From Kitasatospora sp. NBC_00240 (GTDB taxonomy: Bacteria; Actinomycetota; Actinomycetes; Streptomycetales; Streptomycetaceae), in the NCBI RefSeq assembly GCF_026342405.1, contig NZ_JAPEMU010000001.1:3782001-3846000 (forward strand): a stretch of DNA of 64,000 nucleotides, in the 5' to 3' direction. Positions 16,518-28,543 of the stretch are shown one piece after another. Each line of letters starts with the position of its first letter. Position 1 is the first letter of the stretch. The position numbers and the translations under genes were made by a program. Under the pieces are notes generated by a model. That model saw only the letters and a program-made list of their open reading frames with translations, was not told the DNA's origin and searched no databases.

Positions 16518-17009
16518 GTTGACTCTCTGCCCGGGCGGGGCGGCCTCCAGCCAGGCGAGGAAGCCGGTGAGGGCGTCGTCGCTCATGGCGAGTTCGAGGG
16601 GGGCGCCGTTGTGCAGGCAGCGCAGGACGACGGAGCCGGAGAGCAGGGCGAGCTCCTCCTGGCCCTCGGGGTAGCGGCGGCCGAGCACCTCGATCTCGCG
16701 GCGCGGCAGGACCCGGCGCGGGCGGGGGGCGTAGGAGAAGACCCGGAACCACTCGATGGAGTCGCCGCTGTACCGGCCGATACCAAAAACCCACCCCTTG
16801 CCGTCGGTCTGCGGAACCGGGGCTGAGGTGGGTTTGCCGTTCTCGTCGAGGTCGGGCTGCGTGGAGGCGTCGGCCGGCATTTTGAGCCGGTAGCTGCAGT
16901 CGAACGTTCCGCCGACCCGCTGGATCACCCGCCGACGTACGGCGAAGGCCACCAGGCCTGCCACTCCGAACGCCACGACCGCCGCGCACACCACAAGGGC
17001 GAGGACCAT
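16509..17009 (-). CDS. DUF2550 family membrane protein, 166 aa
   Basis: One N-terminal transmembrane helix (residues 1-22) is followed by the basic boundary RRRVIQR and a cytoplasmic DUF2550 domain with GGTFDCSYR, GIGRYSGDSIEWFRVFSY and the C-terminal GFLAWLEAAPPGQR. The domain is actinobacteria-specific and always lies just after atpC in this group; its role is unknown. A ~20-residue insertion (about 45-67) rich in Asp, Thr and Pro interrupts the domain start. ATG 17009 is preferred, with GGAGG nine bases upstream; GTG 17015 is an alternative. Its last codons and stop are part of the 48-bp repeat unit. Confidence 0.85.
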   Translation of the reverse strand: MVLALVVCAAVVAFGVAGLVAFAVRRRVIQRVGGTFDCSYRLKMPADASTQPDLDENGKPTSAPVPQTDGKGWVFGIGRYSGDSIEWFRVFSYAPRPRRVLPRREIEVLGRRYPEGQEELALLSGSVVLRCLHNGAPLELAMSDDALTGFLAWLEAAPPGQRVNVA

Positions 17010-17089
17010 GCTCACCGACCTCCTCGCTACCCGCGTACCCCGGATCGGCCGTGACGAGCGGCCGCGCTGTCCTACCAACTGATACGACA

Positions 17090-17121
17090 GTCCCGGGGTC
17101 ACGCTCGCGCGTCCCCGGGAC
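17090..17121 (-). terminator. Terminator of the ATP synthase operon
   Basis: A perfect 9-bp stem (GTCCCGGGG/CCCCGGGAC) at 17090-17098 and 17113-17121 lies 17 bases beyond the atpC stop. It sits before the DUF2550 start, so that gene probably has its own promoter. Confidence 0.7.
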
Positions 17122-17138
17122 CGTCGGTCTGACTACGT

Positions 17139-17519
17139 TCAGGCGGCCTTGCGGCGACCTGCCGCGACGAGGCGGACCTCGGCGCGTCGCTCGGCGTGCG
17201 CGTCGCTCTCGCCCTGGGCGAGTTCGAGCGCGCGCTCCGCGCGGGTGACATCGATCTCGTCCGCCAGCTCGGCGATCTCCGCGAGCAGAGAAAGCTTGTT
17301 GTCGGCGAAGGAGATGAAACCGCCGTGGACGGCGGCCACGACGACGTTGCCGTCGGTGGTCCGGATCGTCACCGGGCCGGACTCCAGCACGCTCAGCACC
17401 GGGGTGTGGCCCGGCATGATGCCGGTGTCACCGGAGGCCGTACGGGCGACAACGATGGTGGCCGCACCGGACCACACCTTGCGGTCGGCTGCGACCAGCT
17501 CGACGTGCAGCTCAGCCAA
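17139..17519 (-). CDS. atpC: ATP synthase F1 subunit epsilon, 126 aa
   Basis: Epsilon is part of the central stalk and can inhibit ATP hydrolysis. The N-terminal beta-sandwich (ELHVELVAADRKVWSG, GIMPGHTPVLSVLESG, HGGFISFADNKLSLLAE in parts) is complete. The C-terminal helical hairpin is Arg/Glu-rich and ends in AGRRKAA. The start codon is TTG at 17519 with AGGAG upstream; no ATG or GTG fits. It is the last gene of the operon, separated from atpD by 188 bases holding a large hairpin, which is the widest gap apart from that between atpI and atpB and the likely place where epsilon expression is set. Confidence 0.95.
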   Translation of the reverse strand: MAELHVELVAADRKVWSGAATIVVARTASGDTGIMPGHTPVLSVLESGPVTIRTTDGNVVVAAVHGGFISFADNKLSLLAEIAELADEIDVTRAERALELAQGESDAHAERRAEVRLVAAGRRKAA

Positions 17520-17630
17520 CGTGGGCTCCTAGGCTCTTGCAACGCCCGATTACTCGGGAGTTTCGGTAAGAATAACGGGCCCGCGCCCCGGAGATGAAAC
17601 CGGCGGCACGGAGATGACCGGAATCACAGT

Positions 17631-17685
17631 GAGTGCGCCGTGAGGGGTGGTCCCCAGGGCTCGGGGCCACCCCTCACGGTCACTC
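17631..17685 (-). promoter_or_regulatory. Large hairpin between atpD and atpC
   Basis: A perfect 13-bp stem pairs 17638-17650 with 17667-17679, extended inward by CCCC/GGGG and outward by GAGTG/CACTC. No T-tract follows on the minus strand, so it may be an RNA stability or attenuation element rather than a full terminator. Confidence 0.7.
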
Positions 17686-17707
17686 AACTGCTACCGGCCG
17701 GTCGCGA

Positions 17708-19153
<1,446 letters not shown>

Positions 19154-20068
19154 TTATTCACTCCCCGCGTTAGCGTCGGCGAGGGCGTTGGCGCCGCCGA
19201 TGATCTCGCTGATTTCCTGGGTGATCTCGGCCTGTCGGGCCGAGTTGGCAAGCCGCGTGAGCGCCTTGATGAGCTCTTCCGCGTTGTCGGTCGCCGACTT
19301 CATCGCACGACGCCGGGCGGCGTGCTCCGAGGCGGCCGACTGCAGCAGTGCGTTGTAGATCCGGCTCTCGACGTACCGCGGCAGCAGGGCGTCGAGGACG
19401 CCCTCGGCCGACGGCTCGAAGTCGTACAGCGGGAAGATCTCCGCCTTGGCCGGCTTCTCGTCGCTGAGCTGGACCTCGTCCAGCTTCAGCGGCAGCAGCC
19501 GGGCCTCGACGGCGGTCTGGGTGAGCATCGACTCGAACTTGGTGGAGACCAGGTGGAGCTCGTCCACCCCGCCGTTCTCCGCCGTGAACGCCTCGATCAG
19601 CTCGCCGGCCACCGTCTTCGCGTCACCGTACGTCGGCTTGTCGGAGAATCCCGTCCACGCTGCCGCGACCTCACGGTGGCGGAAGTTGTAGTACGAGACG
19701 CCCTTGCGGCCGACGATGTACGTCACCACATCCTTGCCCTCGGCCCGCAGCCGCTCGGAGAGAGCGGTCGCCTGCTTGATGGCGTTGGTCGAGTAGCCGC
19801 CGGCCAGACCGCGGTCCGCCGTGATCAGCAGGACCGCGGCGCGGGACGCCGCCGGGTTCTCGGTGGTGAGCGGGTGCTTGGCGTTGGACCGGGTGGCCAC
19901 CGCCGTCACCGCCCGGGTCAGCTCATCGGCGTACGGAGTGGAGGCGGCCACCGCGCGCTGCGCCTTGACGATGCGCGACGCGGAGATCATCTCCATCGCC
20001 TTGGTGATCTTCTTCGTCGCGGTGACAGAGCGGATCCGGCGCTTGTAGACCCGAAGCTGTGCTCCCAT
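19154..20068 (-). CDS. atpG: ATP synthase F1 subunit gamma, 304 aa
   Basis: Gamma is the rotating central stalk. The N-terminal helix ([29 protein letters not shown], in parts) and the C-terminal helix ([29 protein letters not shown], in parts) that form the coiled coil are both intact. The central Rossmann-like domain contains [17 protein letters not shown]. Compared with E. coli gamma there is a modest insertion around residues 190-215, common in actinobacteria. ATG 20068 follows the atpA stop by 32 bases and is preceded by AGGGAAAGGA. It is complete and has no odd features. Confidence 0.97.
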   Translation of the reverse strand: MGAQLRVYKRRIRSVTATKKITKAMEMISASRIVKAQRAVAASTPYADELTRAVTAVATRSNAKHPLTTENPAASRAAVLLITADRGLAGGYSTNAIKQATALSERLRAEGKDVVTYIVGRKGVSYYNFRHREVAAAWTGFSDKPTYGDAKTVAGELIEAFTAENGGVDELHLVSTKFESMLTQTAVEARLLPLKLDEVQLSDEKPAKAEIFPLYDFEPSAEGVLDALLPRYVESRIYNALLQSAASEHAARRRAMKSATDNAEELIKALTRLANSARQAEITQEISEIIGGANALADANAGSE

Positions 20069-20100
20069 GGGTCGTTACGTCCTTTCCCTCGCTACCGGAC

Positions 20101-21675
20101 TCAGGCCTGCTCGCCGAGGAGCTTGCCGTCGGCGGTGGTGAAGCCCAGCTTGAAGGCCTTGATCGCCTCGGTCAGCGCGTTGATCGTGCCGTCCTCCAGC
20201 TTGGAGGTCTCCACGATGCCGGCCAGCAGGTCCTTCTTGGAGGTCCGCAGGTGGTCCAGGAACTCGCGCTCGAAGCGGCGGATGTCCGCGACCGGTACGT
20301 CGTCCAGCTTGCCGGTGGTGCCGGCCCAGATGGAGACGACCTGCTCCTCGACCGGGAACGGCTGGTACTGGCCCTGCTTGAGCAGCTCGACCATGCGCGC
20401 ACCGCGCTCCAGCTGGGCCTTGGAGGCCGGGTCCAGGTCGGAACCGAAGGCGGCGAACGCCTCCAGCTCGCGGTACTGGGCCAGGTCCAGGCGCAGGCGG
20501 CCGGCGACCGACTTCATGGCCTTGATCTGGGCCGAGCCACCGACGCGGGAGACCGAGATACCGACGTTCACGGCCGGGCGGATGCCGGCGTTGAACAGGT
20601 CGGACTCCAGGAAGCACTGGCCGTCGGTGATCGAGATGACGTTGGTCGGGATGTACGCCGACACGTCGTTGGCCTTGGTCTCGATGATCGGCAGACCGGT
20701 CATCGAGCCCGCGCCCAGCTCGTCCGAGAGCTTCGCGCAACGCTCCAGCAGGCGGGAGTGCAGGTAGAAGACGTCACCCGGGTAGGCCTCGCGGCCCGGC
20801 GGACGACGGAGCAGCAGCGACACGGAGCGGTACGCCTCGGCCTGCTTCGACAGGTCGTCGAAGATGATGAGGACGTGCTTGCCGTCGTACATCCACTCCT
20901 GGCCGATGGCCGAGCCGGTGTACGGGGCGAGGTACTTGAAGCCCGCGGGGTCGGAGGCGGGAGCAGCCACGATCGTGGTGTACTCCAGCGCGCCGGCCTC
21001 CTCCAGGGCGCCACGGACCGACGCGATGGTCGAGCCCTTCTGGCCGACGGCGACGTAGATGCAGCGGACCTGCTTCTTCGGGTCGCCGGAGCGCCAGTTG
21101 TCGCGCTGGTTGATGATCGTGTCGATCGCCACCGCGGTCTTGCCGGTCTGGCGGTCGCCGATGATCAGCTGACGCTGGCCGCGGCCGATCGGGGTCATCG
21201 CGTCGATGGCCTTGATGCCGGTCTGCATCGGCTCGTGCACCGACTTGCGGACCATGACGCCGGGGGCCTGCAGCTCCAGGGCACGACGGCCGCTGGAGGC
21301 GATGTCGCCCAGGCCGTCGATCGGGTTGCCCAGCGGGTCCACGACGCGGCCGAGGTAGCCCTCGCCGACCGGGACGGAGAGGACCTCGCCGGTGCGGTGC
21401 ACCGTCTGGCCCTCCTCGATCCCCGAGAACTCACCGAGGATGACGACACCGATCTCGCGGGTGTCGAGGTTCAGCGCGAGGCCGAGCGTGCCGTCCTCGA
21501 ACCTGAGCAGCTCGTTCGCCATGACCGAGGGCAGACCCTCGACATGCGCGATACCGTCCGCTGCGTCAGTAACCGTGCCGACCTCTTCACGCGAGGCCGC
21601 GTCCGGCTGGTACGACTGGACAAAGTCGGCCAGCGCGTCCCGGATTTCCTCCGGACGGATCGTAAGCTCCGCCAT
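20101..21675 (-). CDS. atpA: ATP synthase F1 subunit alpha, 524 aa
   Basis: This is the non-catalytic nucleotide-binding subunit of F1. The P-loop GDRQTGKT is at 173-180. The N-terminal beta-barrel and C-terminal helical domains are complete, with the conserved [18 protein letters not shown] and arginine-finger region. ATG 21675 begins the standard [14 protein letters not shown] sequence; the frame is open further upstream but that part is out-of-family. The gap to atpH upstream is 226 bases, wider than most in the operon, and no clear internal promoter is seen there. Confidence 0.98.
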   Translation of the reverse strand: MAELTIRPEEIRDALADFVQSYQPDAASREEVGTVTDAADGIAHVEGLPSVMANELLRFEDGTLGLALNLDTREIGVVILGEFSGIEEGQTVHRTGEVLSVPVGEGYLGRVVDPLGNPIDGLGDIASSGRRALELQAPGVMVRKSVHEPMQTGIKAIDAMTPIGRGQRQLIIGDRQTGKTAVAIDTIINQRDNWRSGDPKKQVRCIYVAVGQKGSTIASVRGALEEAGALEYTTIVAAPASDPAGFKYLAPYTGSAIGQEWMYDGKHVLIIFDDLSKQAEAYRSVSLLLRRPPGREAYPGDVFYLHSRLLERCAKLSDELGAGSMTGLPIIETKANDVSAYIPTNVISITDGQCFLESDLFNAGIRPAVNVGISVSRVGGSAQIKAMKSVAGRLRLDLAQYRELEAFAAFGSDLDPASKAQLERGARMVELLKQGQYQPFPVEEQVVSIWAGTTGKLDDVPVADIRRFEREFLDHLRTSKKDLLAGIVETSKLEDGTINALTEAIKAFKLGFTTADGKLLGEQA

Positions 21676-21901
21676 CAGGCTTCCCTGCTCTCCTAGTTTG
21701 CGATCCTCGGCCCGCCATTGAGGGCCGCAAGTATGTTCCGCGTCATGGCCCGGGTCGGTGTGTACCGCCCCGGGGTCCGGGGGTTGCCCCCCGGACGACG
21801 CAGTCGACTCTCGGCCGGGTCGTTGCGAACCGGCCGTACGATTTACCGGCTCCCGCCAAGCGGGGCCGGCGCCCGACCGAGGGTCGGATGTTGCTCGGTG
21901 C

Positions 21902-22717
21902 TCAGCCTTCGAGCGCCTGGCGAGCGCCTTCGAGGCGGCTCGACACGGTCCCGTCGATGATCTCGTCGCCGATCTGCACCCGGACACCGCCGCGGACCGC
22001 GGGGTCGACGTCGATGTTCAGGTGGACCTGGCGGCCGTACAGCCGGCCGAGGGCGCCCGACAGGCGCTCCCGCTGGCTGTCCGACAGCGGCACAGCGCTG
22101 GTGACCACGGCCACCACGCGACCGCGCCGGGTGGCGGCGAGCTTCGAGTAGGACTCCAGGCCCTGCTCAAGGCTACGTCCACGCGGGTTCGCGACCAGGC
22201 CGGTGACCAGCCGGACGGTGCCCGGGTTGGCCCGGCCGCCGAGCAGCTTGACGACCAGCGCGGCCTTGGCGGCGGCACCTGCCTTCGGCTCGGTGAGCGC
22301 ACTGCGCAGCTCGTGCGAGCCGTTGACGATCCGGCCGAAGCGGAACAGCTCGTCCTCGACGTCGTCCAGGGCACCGGCCTTGTCGGCGGCGATGACCTCG
22401 GCGTACGCGGCGAGCTCCTCGGTGGCGTCCACCAGGTCACGCGCGCTCGACCAGCGGGAGCGGGCGAGGCCCGACACCAGGTCGATCGTCTGGCCCGAGA
22501 CCTGGCCGGCGAACAGCGAACCGACCAGCCCGGCCTTGTCCTGACCGGACCGCGAGGGGTCGGTCAGGACGCGGCGCAGCGACACCTCGCGGTCCAGCAG
22601 GACCGTGACGGCGGCGAGCTCCCCGGCCAGCTCGGCCGAGTCCACCGAGGTGGAGTCGGTCAGGCTGTCGAGGTTCTTCCGCGCTGCGGCGAGGGCCTCA
22701 CGGCTTGCGCCGATCAC
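21902..22717 (-). CDS. atpH: ATP synthase F1 subunit delta, 271 aa
   Basis: Delta (OSCP-like) connects F1 to the peripheral stalk. At 271 residues it is the long actinobacterial form; E. coli delta has ~177. The extra ~90 N-terminal residues are helical ([19 protein letters not shown], with many Asp/Ala/Leu). The conserved C-terminal portion includes [24 protein letters not shown] and the ending [21 protein letters not shown] (in parts). The start is GTG 22717, which overlaps the atpF stop by four bases (GTGA), so translation of b and delta is coupled. Confidence 0.96.
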   Translation of the reverse strand: MIGASREALAAARKNLDSLTDSTSVDSAELAGELAAVTVLLDREVSLRRVLTDPSRSGQDKAGLVGSLFAGQVSGQTIDLVSGLARSRWSSARDLVDATEELAAYAEVIAADKAGALDDVEDELFRFGRIVNGSHELRSALTEPKAGAAAKAALVVKLLGGRANPGTVRLVTGLVANPRGRSLEQGLESYSKLAATRRGRVVAVVTSAVPLSDSQRERLSGALGRLYGRQVHLNIDVDPAVRGGVRVQIGDEIIDGTVSSRLEGARQALEG

Positions 22718-23271
22718 TTGGCAGCCGCCGTGGACGCGGCGGCCTTGGCCTCCAGGTCCTCAAGGAAACGGTCGATCACGCCACTCTGCCGGGCGGAGTC
22801 CTCCAGGGACTCGCCGACGATGCGGGAGGCAAGCTGCGAGGCGAGCGAACCCACGTCGTGACGCAGAGCCGCCGTCGCCTGCTTCTTGTCCGCCTCGATC
22901 TGGGCGTGGCCCGCGGCGACGATGGACTCGCGCTGACGCTGGCCCTCCTCGCGCATCTCGGCGACCAGGGCGGCACCCTGCTCACGCGCCTGCTCGGTGA
23001 TCCGAGCGGCCTCGTGACGTGCCTCGGCGAGCTCGGCACGGTACTGCTCAAGCAGAGCCTGAGCCTCGCGCTGAGCGATCTCGGCCCGCTCCATACCGCC
23101 CTCGATGGCGTCCCGGCGGTCCGCCAGCACCTTCTCGATGCTGGGCAGGAGCTTCTTGCCGAGAAGGCCGAAGACGATGAAGAAGCAGAGCAGGCCGATG
23201 ATGACCTCGGGCCATGCGGGGAGGAGAGGGTTCATCTTCTCCTCGGCCGCGATAAGGACCTCGGGGTTCAT
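22714..23271 (-). CDS. atpF: ATP synthase Fo subunit b, 185 aa
   Basis: Subunit b forms the peripheral stalk. A single transmembrane helix at residues 20-38 (PEVIIGLLCFFIVFGLLGKKL) follows a short exterior N-terminus. A long charged amphipathic helix of about 140 residues then dimerises and reaches delta. The C-terminus is Ala-rich. ATG 23271 lies 36 bases from the atpE stop with a GAAAGG-type site upstream. It overlaps atpH by four bases. No second b-type gene is present, as normal in actinobacteria. Confidence 0.96.
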   Translation of the reverse strand: MNPEVLIAAEEKMNPLLPAWPEVIIGLLCFFIVFGLLGKKLLPSIEKVLADRRDAIEGGMERAEIAQREAQALLEQYRAELAEARHEAARITEQAREQGAALVAEMREEGQRQRESIVAAGHAQIEADKKQATAALRHDVGSLASQLASRIVGESLEDSARQSGVIDRFLEDLEAKAAASTAAAK

Positions 23272-23307
23272 ATCAGAACCTTTCGTCGAAAAGACGTACG
23301 ACAGGAA

Positions 23308-24445
<1,138 letters not shown>

Positions 24446-24657
24446 GGACTCCTTCGTCGTGACGCATGATTACGGCAACCTCGGTGTGTCGGCGTGGCCT
24501 GCGGCCACAGTGCGGCACTGGAACTTGATGGGTTTCTCGCCGACCCGGCGCGGTAGTGCTGAGCACCGCCGCGGGATCATCGAAGACTGCGCGGATCCGG
24601 GGGGCGATCCGTCCGCCGAGCGGATGGACCAGGCCTCTTCCCGTTGTCCGTTGTTGC

Positions 24658-24719
24658 GACGGACGATAGCAGTCCGTCAGGGCGGCATAAACACCGCCCC
24701 CCTCGTTGGGGGGACGGTG
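24658..24719 (-). promoter_or_regulatory. Paired hairpins between atpI and atpB
   Basis: Just after the atpI stop, a stem of about 11 bp (24692-24702 with 24708-24719, one bulged base) is followed on the minus strand by TGTTTA, like a terminator or attenuator. Next comes a 7-bp inverted repeat GACGGAC...GTCCGTC (24658-24678) whose centre reads TGCTATC on the minus strand, a possible operator or -10 region. Confidence 0.6.
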
Positions 24720-24727
24720 GAGCCTCG

Positions 24728-25171
24728 TCACTGTTGACGCCCCGAGTCCGAAGGCTTGTCGGCCTTCTTTTCGGAGGCGTCGGGCTGGACGTAGAACATC
24801 TTCGCCTTCATGGCGCCGCGCACCTGGAAGCCCGTCCAGATCAGAGCGCAGCCGAGCAGCGTGAAGCCGAAGACCTTGGTGTCGAAGAGCGTCGTGTTCT
24901 TGAACACTGCGAGAACGATGCCCACCAGCAGGATCTGCGTGGTGTACACCAGCAGCGCCGCAGCCATCATCATCTGCGGGTTGTTCCTGGTCAGCCGATC
25001 GAGGGCGACCTGGCCCGAGCTGAAGAAGGCCATCACCAACAGGGTCGCGAAGAGGGCGCCGAGCAGTCCTTTGCCACCCACGACCACGGTCGAGATCGCC
25101 ATGGCGATGGCTCCGGCGACCGCAGTGGGGATTGCGGCGCCGCGAAGGATCCGGGCGTCGGGGGACGGCAT
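24728..25171 (-). CDS. atpI: ATP synthase assembly protein AtpI-like, 147 aa
   Basis: It has four predicted membrane helices (residues ~12-32, 35-58, 72-96 and 100-122) and a charged C-terminal tail (ASEKKADKPSDSGRQQ). In the position and topology of AtpI, it is thought to aid c-ring assembly or magnesium supply. ATG 25171 is chosen with GGAG eight bases upstream; an upstream in-frame start would add a non-hydrophobic lead. It is the first gene of the operon but is separated from atpB by hairpins, so it may be expressed at a different level. Family assignment is by position and topology; sequence conservation is low. Confidence 0.85.
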   Translation of the reverse strand: MPSPDARILRGAAIPTAVAGAIAMAISTVVVGGKGLLGALFATLLVMAFFSSGQVALDRLTRNNPQMMMAAALLVYTTQILLVGIVLAVFKNTTLFDTKVFGFTLLGCALIWTGFQVRGAMKAKMFYVQPDASEKKADKPSDSGRQQ

Positions 25172-25472
25172 GTCGGCAACTCCGGCGGCATGTCGGGGAA
25201 ACGGGGGACGGGCGCACAGTGCGGTGGGTGGCACCTACCGGGAAGGATCGCCGCAGGCCGGCCGCTTGGCGGCGAGCCCGTCGAGGGAGACCCGACCAGG
25301 GACGGAAGTCCTCCACCTGTCAGGTCTTTCGGCGCGTTTCTCGGTACTCGTGAACGGTATCACAAACTATTTGATGAGAGCTTTACCATGAATGTGTGGT
25401 ACCTGTCACACCGACGGCCCAACGGTGCCGCCGTACGGGTGAAGCAGATTGACACACCATCACACGCGCCGG
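25172..25472. promoter_or_regulatory. Probable promoter region of the ATP synthase operon
   Basis: The stretch 25340-25410 is AT-rich against the background. On the minus strand TTCATG and TAGTTT are separated by 17 bases (about 25365-25394), a plausible promoter reading into atpI. No gene is visible here. Confidence 0.4.
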
Positions 25473-26942
25473 TCAGCTCTCGCGCGAGCCCCGTCCGCGC
25501 CCGTGGCCGCCGACCGCCGAAGCGCCGGTACCCAGCCGTCCGAGCAGCTCCTTGTCCTTCGCCGAGAGCTCCGCCATGGCCGGCGCCGCACCGGGCACCT
25601 CCTCGCCCGCGGCCCGTTCCTCGGCCCGGCCACCGGCCCGGCCCGCGGCCGCCGCCGCCTTCTTCGCCGGCTTCGTTCCGGCCTTCGCCCCGGTCGGTTC
25701 CGCGGCCTGTTCCGCCGCCTGTTCGCCGGCTTCGGTGCCGACCGTGGCCGGCTGCTGCCCGGTGTCCGCGCCGGCCCGGCGGTAGCGCGGGGGCACGAAG
25801 GCCTGCACCGCCTGCGGGGCGTGCGGGCGGAACCGCGGGATCAGCAGCACGACGATGCCCAGCAGGCAGAACCCGGCGATGGTGAGCACCACGGTCCGGC
25901 CGGTGTCGGTGACCGAGAAGGCCACCGTGCCGAAGGCGATCAGCGCGGCCCAGAAGTACATGATCAGCACGGCCCGGCTGTGCGAGTGCCCGACCTCCAG
26001 CAGCCGGTGGTGCAGGTGCTGCTTGTCGGCGGCGAACGGCGACTTCCCGGCCCAGGTGCGGCGCACCACCGCGAGCAGCAGGTCGGCCAGCGGCAGCGCG
26101 ATGACGGTCAGCGGCAGCAGCAGCGGGATGTAGACGGGCACCAGCGTGTGCACGGTGACGGCCAGCGACTCGGTGCGGTCGGTCAGCAGGTCGGGGTCCA
26201 CCCGGCCGGTGATGGAGATCGCCGAGACGGCGAGCATCAGGCCGAGCATCATCGAGCCGGAGTCGCCCATGAAGATCCGGGCCGGGTGCAGGTTGTGCGG
26301 CAGGAAGCCCAGGCACATGCCGATCAGCAGCGCGCTGAACAGGACGGCGGGCGCGGCGGCGGTGATCGTGTAGCCGTACCAGAGCCGGTAGGAGTACAGG
26401 AAGAAGGCGCCTGCGGCGATGCAGACCATGCCGGCCGCGAGGCCGTCCAGGCCGTCGATGAAGTTCACCGCGTTGACCATGATCACCACCAGGGCGACCG
26501 AGATGACCATGCCCTGGGTCGGGCCGACGGCCACCGCGCCGTAGCCGGGCAGCGGCAGGGAGATCACCGTCACGCCCTGCCAGACCATCACGCCCGCGGC
26601 GATCATCTGGCCGCCCAGCTTGACCAGGGCGTCGACGCCCCACTTGTCGTCCAGCACACCGAGGATCCACATGATCCCGGCGCCGGAGAGTAGCGCCCTG
26701 ATGTCCGAGCCCTCGACGAACGCCTTGCTCAGGTTGTCGAGTTGGGAGGCGACCAGGACGCCCGCGCAGAGTCCGCCGAACATCGCGATGCCGCCGAGCC
26801 GGGGGGTCGGCTCGCGGTGCACGTCGCGGGCCCGGACCGGCGGCATGGCGCCGGCCAGGATGGCGAACTTACGGACGGGGCCGGTCAGCAGATAGGTGAC
26901 GGCCGCGGTGCAGAACAGCACCAGCAGATACTCACGCACCAC
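25473..26942 (-). CDS. Undecaprenyl-phosphate N-acetylglucosaminyl/sugar-1-phosphate transferase (WecA/TagO type), 489 aa
   Basis: This polytopic enzyme of the MraY/WecA superfamily joins a UDP-sugar phosphate to undecaprenyl phosphate at the inner face of the membrane, starting wall teichoic acid, teichulosonic acid or related glycopolymers. Motifs include PTPRLGG near residue 46, [41 protein letters not shown] and the C-terminal HLHHRLL His motif. About eleven membrane helices end near residue 360. A disordered Ala/Glu/Lys-rich cytoplasmic tail of ~110 residues follows, longer than in E. coli WecA. The start is GTG 26942 (or the next GTG) after GGAGG. It probably works with the LCP ligase encoded at 32647. 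Confidence 0.92.
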   Translation of the reverse strand: MVREYLLVLFCTAAVTYLLTGPVRKFAILAGAMPPVRARDVHREPTPRLGGIAMFGGLCAGVLVASQLDNLSKAFVEGSDIRALLSGAGIMWILGVLDDKWGVDALVKLGGQMIAAGVMVWQGVTVISLPLPGYGAVAVGPTQGMVISVALVVIMVNAVNFIDGLDGLAAGMVCIAAGAFFLYSYRLWYGYTITAAAPAVLFSALLIGMCLGFLPHNLHPARIFMGDSGSMMLGLMLAVSAISITGRVDPDLLTDRTESLAVTVHTLVPVYIPLLLPLTVIALPLADLLLAVVRRTWAGKSPFAADKQHLHHRLLEVGHSHSRAVLIMYFWAALIAFGTVAFSVTDTGRTVVLTIAGFCLLGIVVLLIPRFRPHAPQAVQAFVPPRYRRAGADTGQQPATVGTEAGEQAAEQAAEPTGAKAGTKPAKKAAAAAGRAGGRAEERAAGEEVPGAAPAMAELSAKDKELLGRLGTGASAVGGHGRGRGSRES

Positions 26943-27132
26943 GCGCCTCCAGCGTCACAGTCCGACGGGTGAATACCGAAGGTACTCCCGTGCTCTTCCG
27001 GGGTTCGAGGTGCTTCGCCACGGCACATACCTTATTGAGTTGGACGCGGTCCGTGTGCATCGCGGTTCGCTTCGACGGGTACGGATCCCTGTTCAGGCCC
27101 CGCCCGGGCGGGTACGGAGCGGGATCCGGCGC

Positions 27133-28518
27133 TCAGCTCCGGCCGGCGAACTGCCAGGCGAGCTCCCGTACCCGGGCCCCGATCCGGGCCTGCGGACCAC
27201 CTTCGAGCACCTGTCCGACCAGGGCGGCGATCTCGGTGAGCTCCGTCTCACCCATCCCCTGCGCGGTCACCGCGCCGGTGCCCAGCCGGATCCCGGAGCC
27301 CTCGGCGGCCGGCGCCGGGTCGTAGGGCAGGGCGCACTTGCCCAGCATCAGTCCCACCGCGGCGCACCGGCGCTCGGCCTCCGCGCCGCTCACCCCGAGC
27401 GGGGAGACGTCCGCCGTCACCAGGTGGGTGTCGGTGCCGCCGGTGGTCGGGCGCAGCCCGGCCGCGGCCAGCGCGGCGGCCAGCGCGCGGGCGCCGGCGA
27501 CCGTGCGGCGGGTGTAGTCGCGGTACTCCGGGGTGGCCGCCTCGGCGAACGCCACCGCCTTGCCGGCCACCTCGTTCATCGCCGCACCGCCCTGGGTGAA
27601 CGGGAAGACCGCCCGGTCCACCCGGTCGGCCAGCTCGGAGGTGCAGAGCAGCAGACCGCCGCGCGGGCCGCGGAGCAGCTTGTGGGTGGCGGCGACGGTG
27701 ATGTCCGCGTACGGGACGGGTGACGGGGCCGCTCCCCCGGCGACCAGGCCGACGGTCTGCGCGGCGGAGGCGATCAGGTAGGCGTCGACCTCGTCGGCGA
27801 TCTCCCGGAAGGCCGCCCAGTCCAGGTGGCGGGGGTAGGAGATGCCACCCGCGATGATCGCCTTCGGGCGGTGCCGGCGGGCCAGTTCGCGGACCTGGTC
27901 CAGGTCGACCAGGCCGTCGTCCTCGCGGACGCCGTAGCCGACGAACTCGAACCACCGGCCGGAGAAGTTGGCGCGCGAGCCGCAGCTGAGGTGCCCGCCG
28001 TGCTCCAGGGACATCGACAGCACCACGTCGCCGGGCCTGAGCAGCGCCGCGTAGGCCGCCAGCATCGCCGAAGTGGCGGACCGGGGCTGGACGTTGGCGT
28101 GCGGGGCGGCGAACAGCGCGCGGGCCCGGTCGACGGCCAGCAGCTCGGCGGCGTCGGCGAGGGTGCAGCCGGTGTGGTGGCGCCGGCCCGGGTAGCCCTC
28201 GGCGTACTTGTCGATCAGCGGGCCGCCCAGCGCGGCCAGCACGGCGGGACTGGTGAGGTTCTCCCCGGCGAGCAGCTGCACGCTCTCGGCCCGCCGCTCG
28301 GCCTCGGCGGCCAGCAGGTCGGCCAGCTGCGGATCGGCCTGCCGCAGGGCCCGCGAGGGCTGCCATCCCCCGGCTGCGGCGCCCACGCCGGTGTCGGGGT
28401 GGGCGGGTTCGCCGTGCGCGGTGTCGCGAAGGGCGGTACCGGACTGGGCGGTGTCGTGGCGCGCGGTGTCGGAATGCCCGCTCTCGGAGCGACCGGTGGG
28501 GGCATCGGTGACGGTCAT
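27133..28518 (-). CDS. Serine hydroxymethyltransferase (GlyA) family protein with divergent active site, 461 aa
   Basis: Overall it aligns with SHMT: ENLTSPAVLAALGG, DKYAEGYPGRR, LEHGGHLSCGS, PLP lysine Lys280 in ATHKLLRGPRGG, and SGIRLGTGAVT. However, key residues differ. The YY pair is His114-His115, the Asp that binds the PLP ring nitrogen is Ser251, and the following His is Gln254 (ASAAQTVGL against VDMAHVAGL in E. coli). Classical SHMT activity is therefore doubtful; it may be another PLP enzyme. The N-terminal ~45 residues are a low-complexity run of HDTA/RDTA/PDTG units. ATG 28518 has GGGAG upstream. It is separated from the phosphatase gene by an intergenic hairpin element. Confidence 0.8.
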   Translation of the reverse strand: MTVTDAPTGRSESGHSDTARHDTAQSGTALRDTAHGEPAHPDTGVGAAAGGWQPSRALRQADPQLADLLAAEAERRAESVQLLAGENLTSPAVLAALGGPLIDKYAEGYPGRRHHTGCTLADAAELLAVDRARALFAAPHANVQPRSATSAMLAAYAALLRPGDVVLSMSLEHGGHLSCGSRANFSGRWFEFVGYGVREDDGLVDLDQVRELARRHRPKAIIAGGISYPRHLDWAAFREIADEVDAYLIASAAQTVGLVAGGAAPSPVPYADITVAATHKLLRGPRGGLLLCTSELADRVDRAVFPFTQGGAAMNEVAGKAVAFAEAATPEYRDYTRRTVAGARALAAALAAAGLRPTTGGTDTHLVTADVSPLGVSGAEAERRCAAVGLMLGKCALPYDPAPAAEGSGIRLGTGAVTAQGMGETELTEIAALVGQVLEGGPQARIGARVRELAWQFAGRS

Positions 28519-28543
28519 GGCGGGACTCCCGGGCTGCGGGTGC

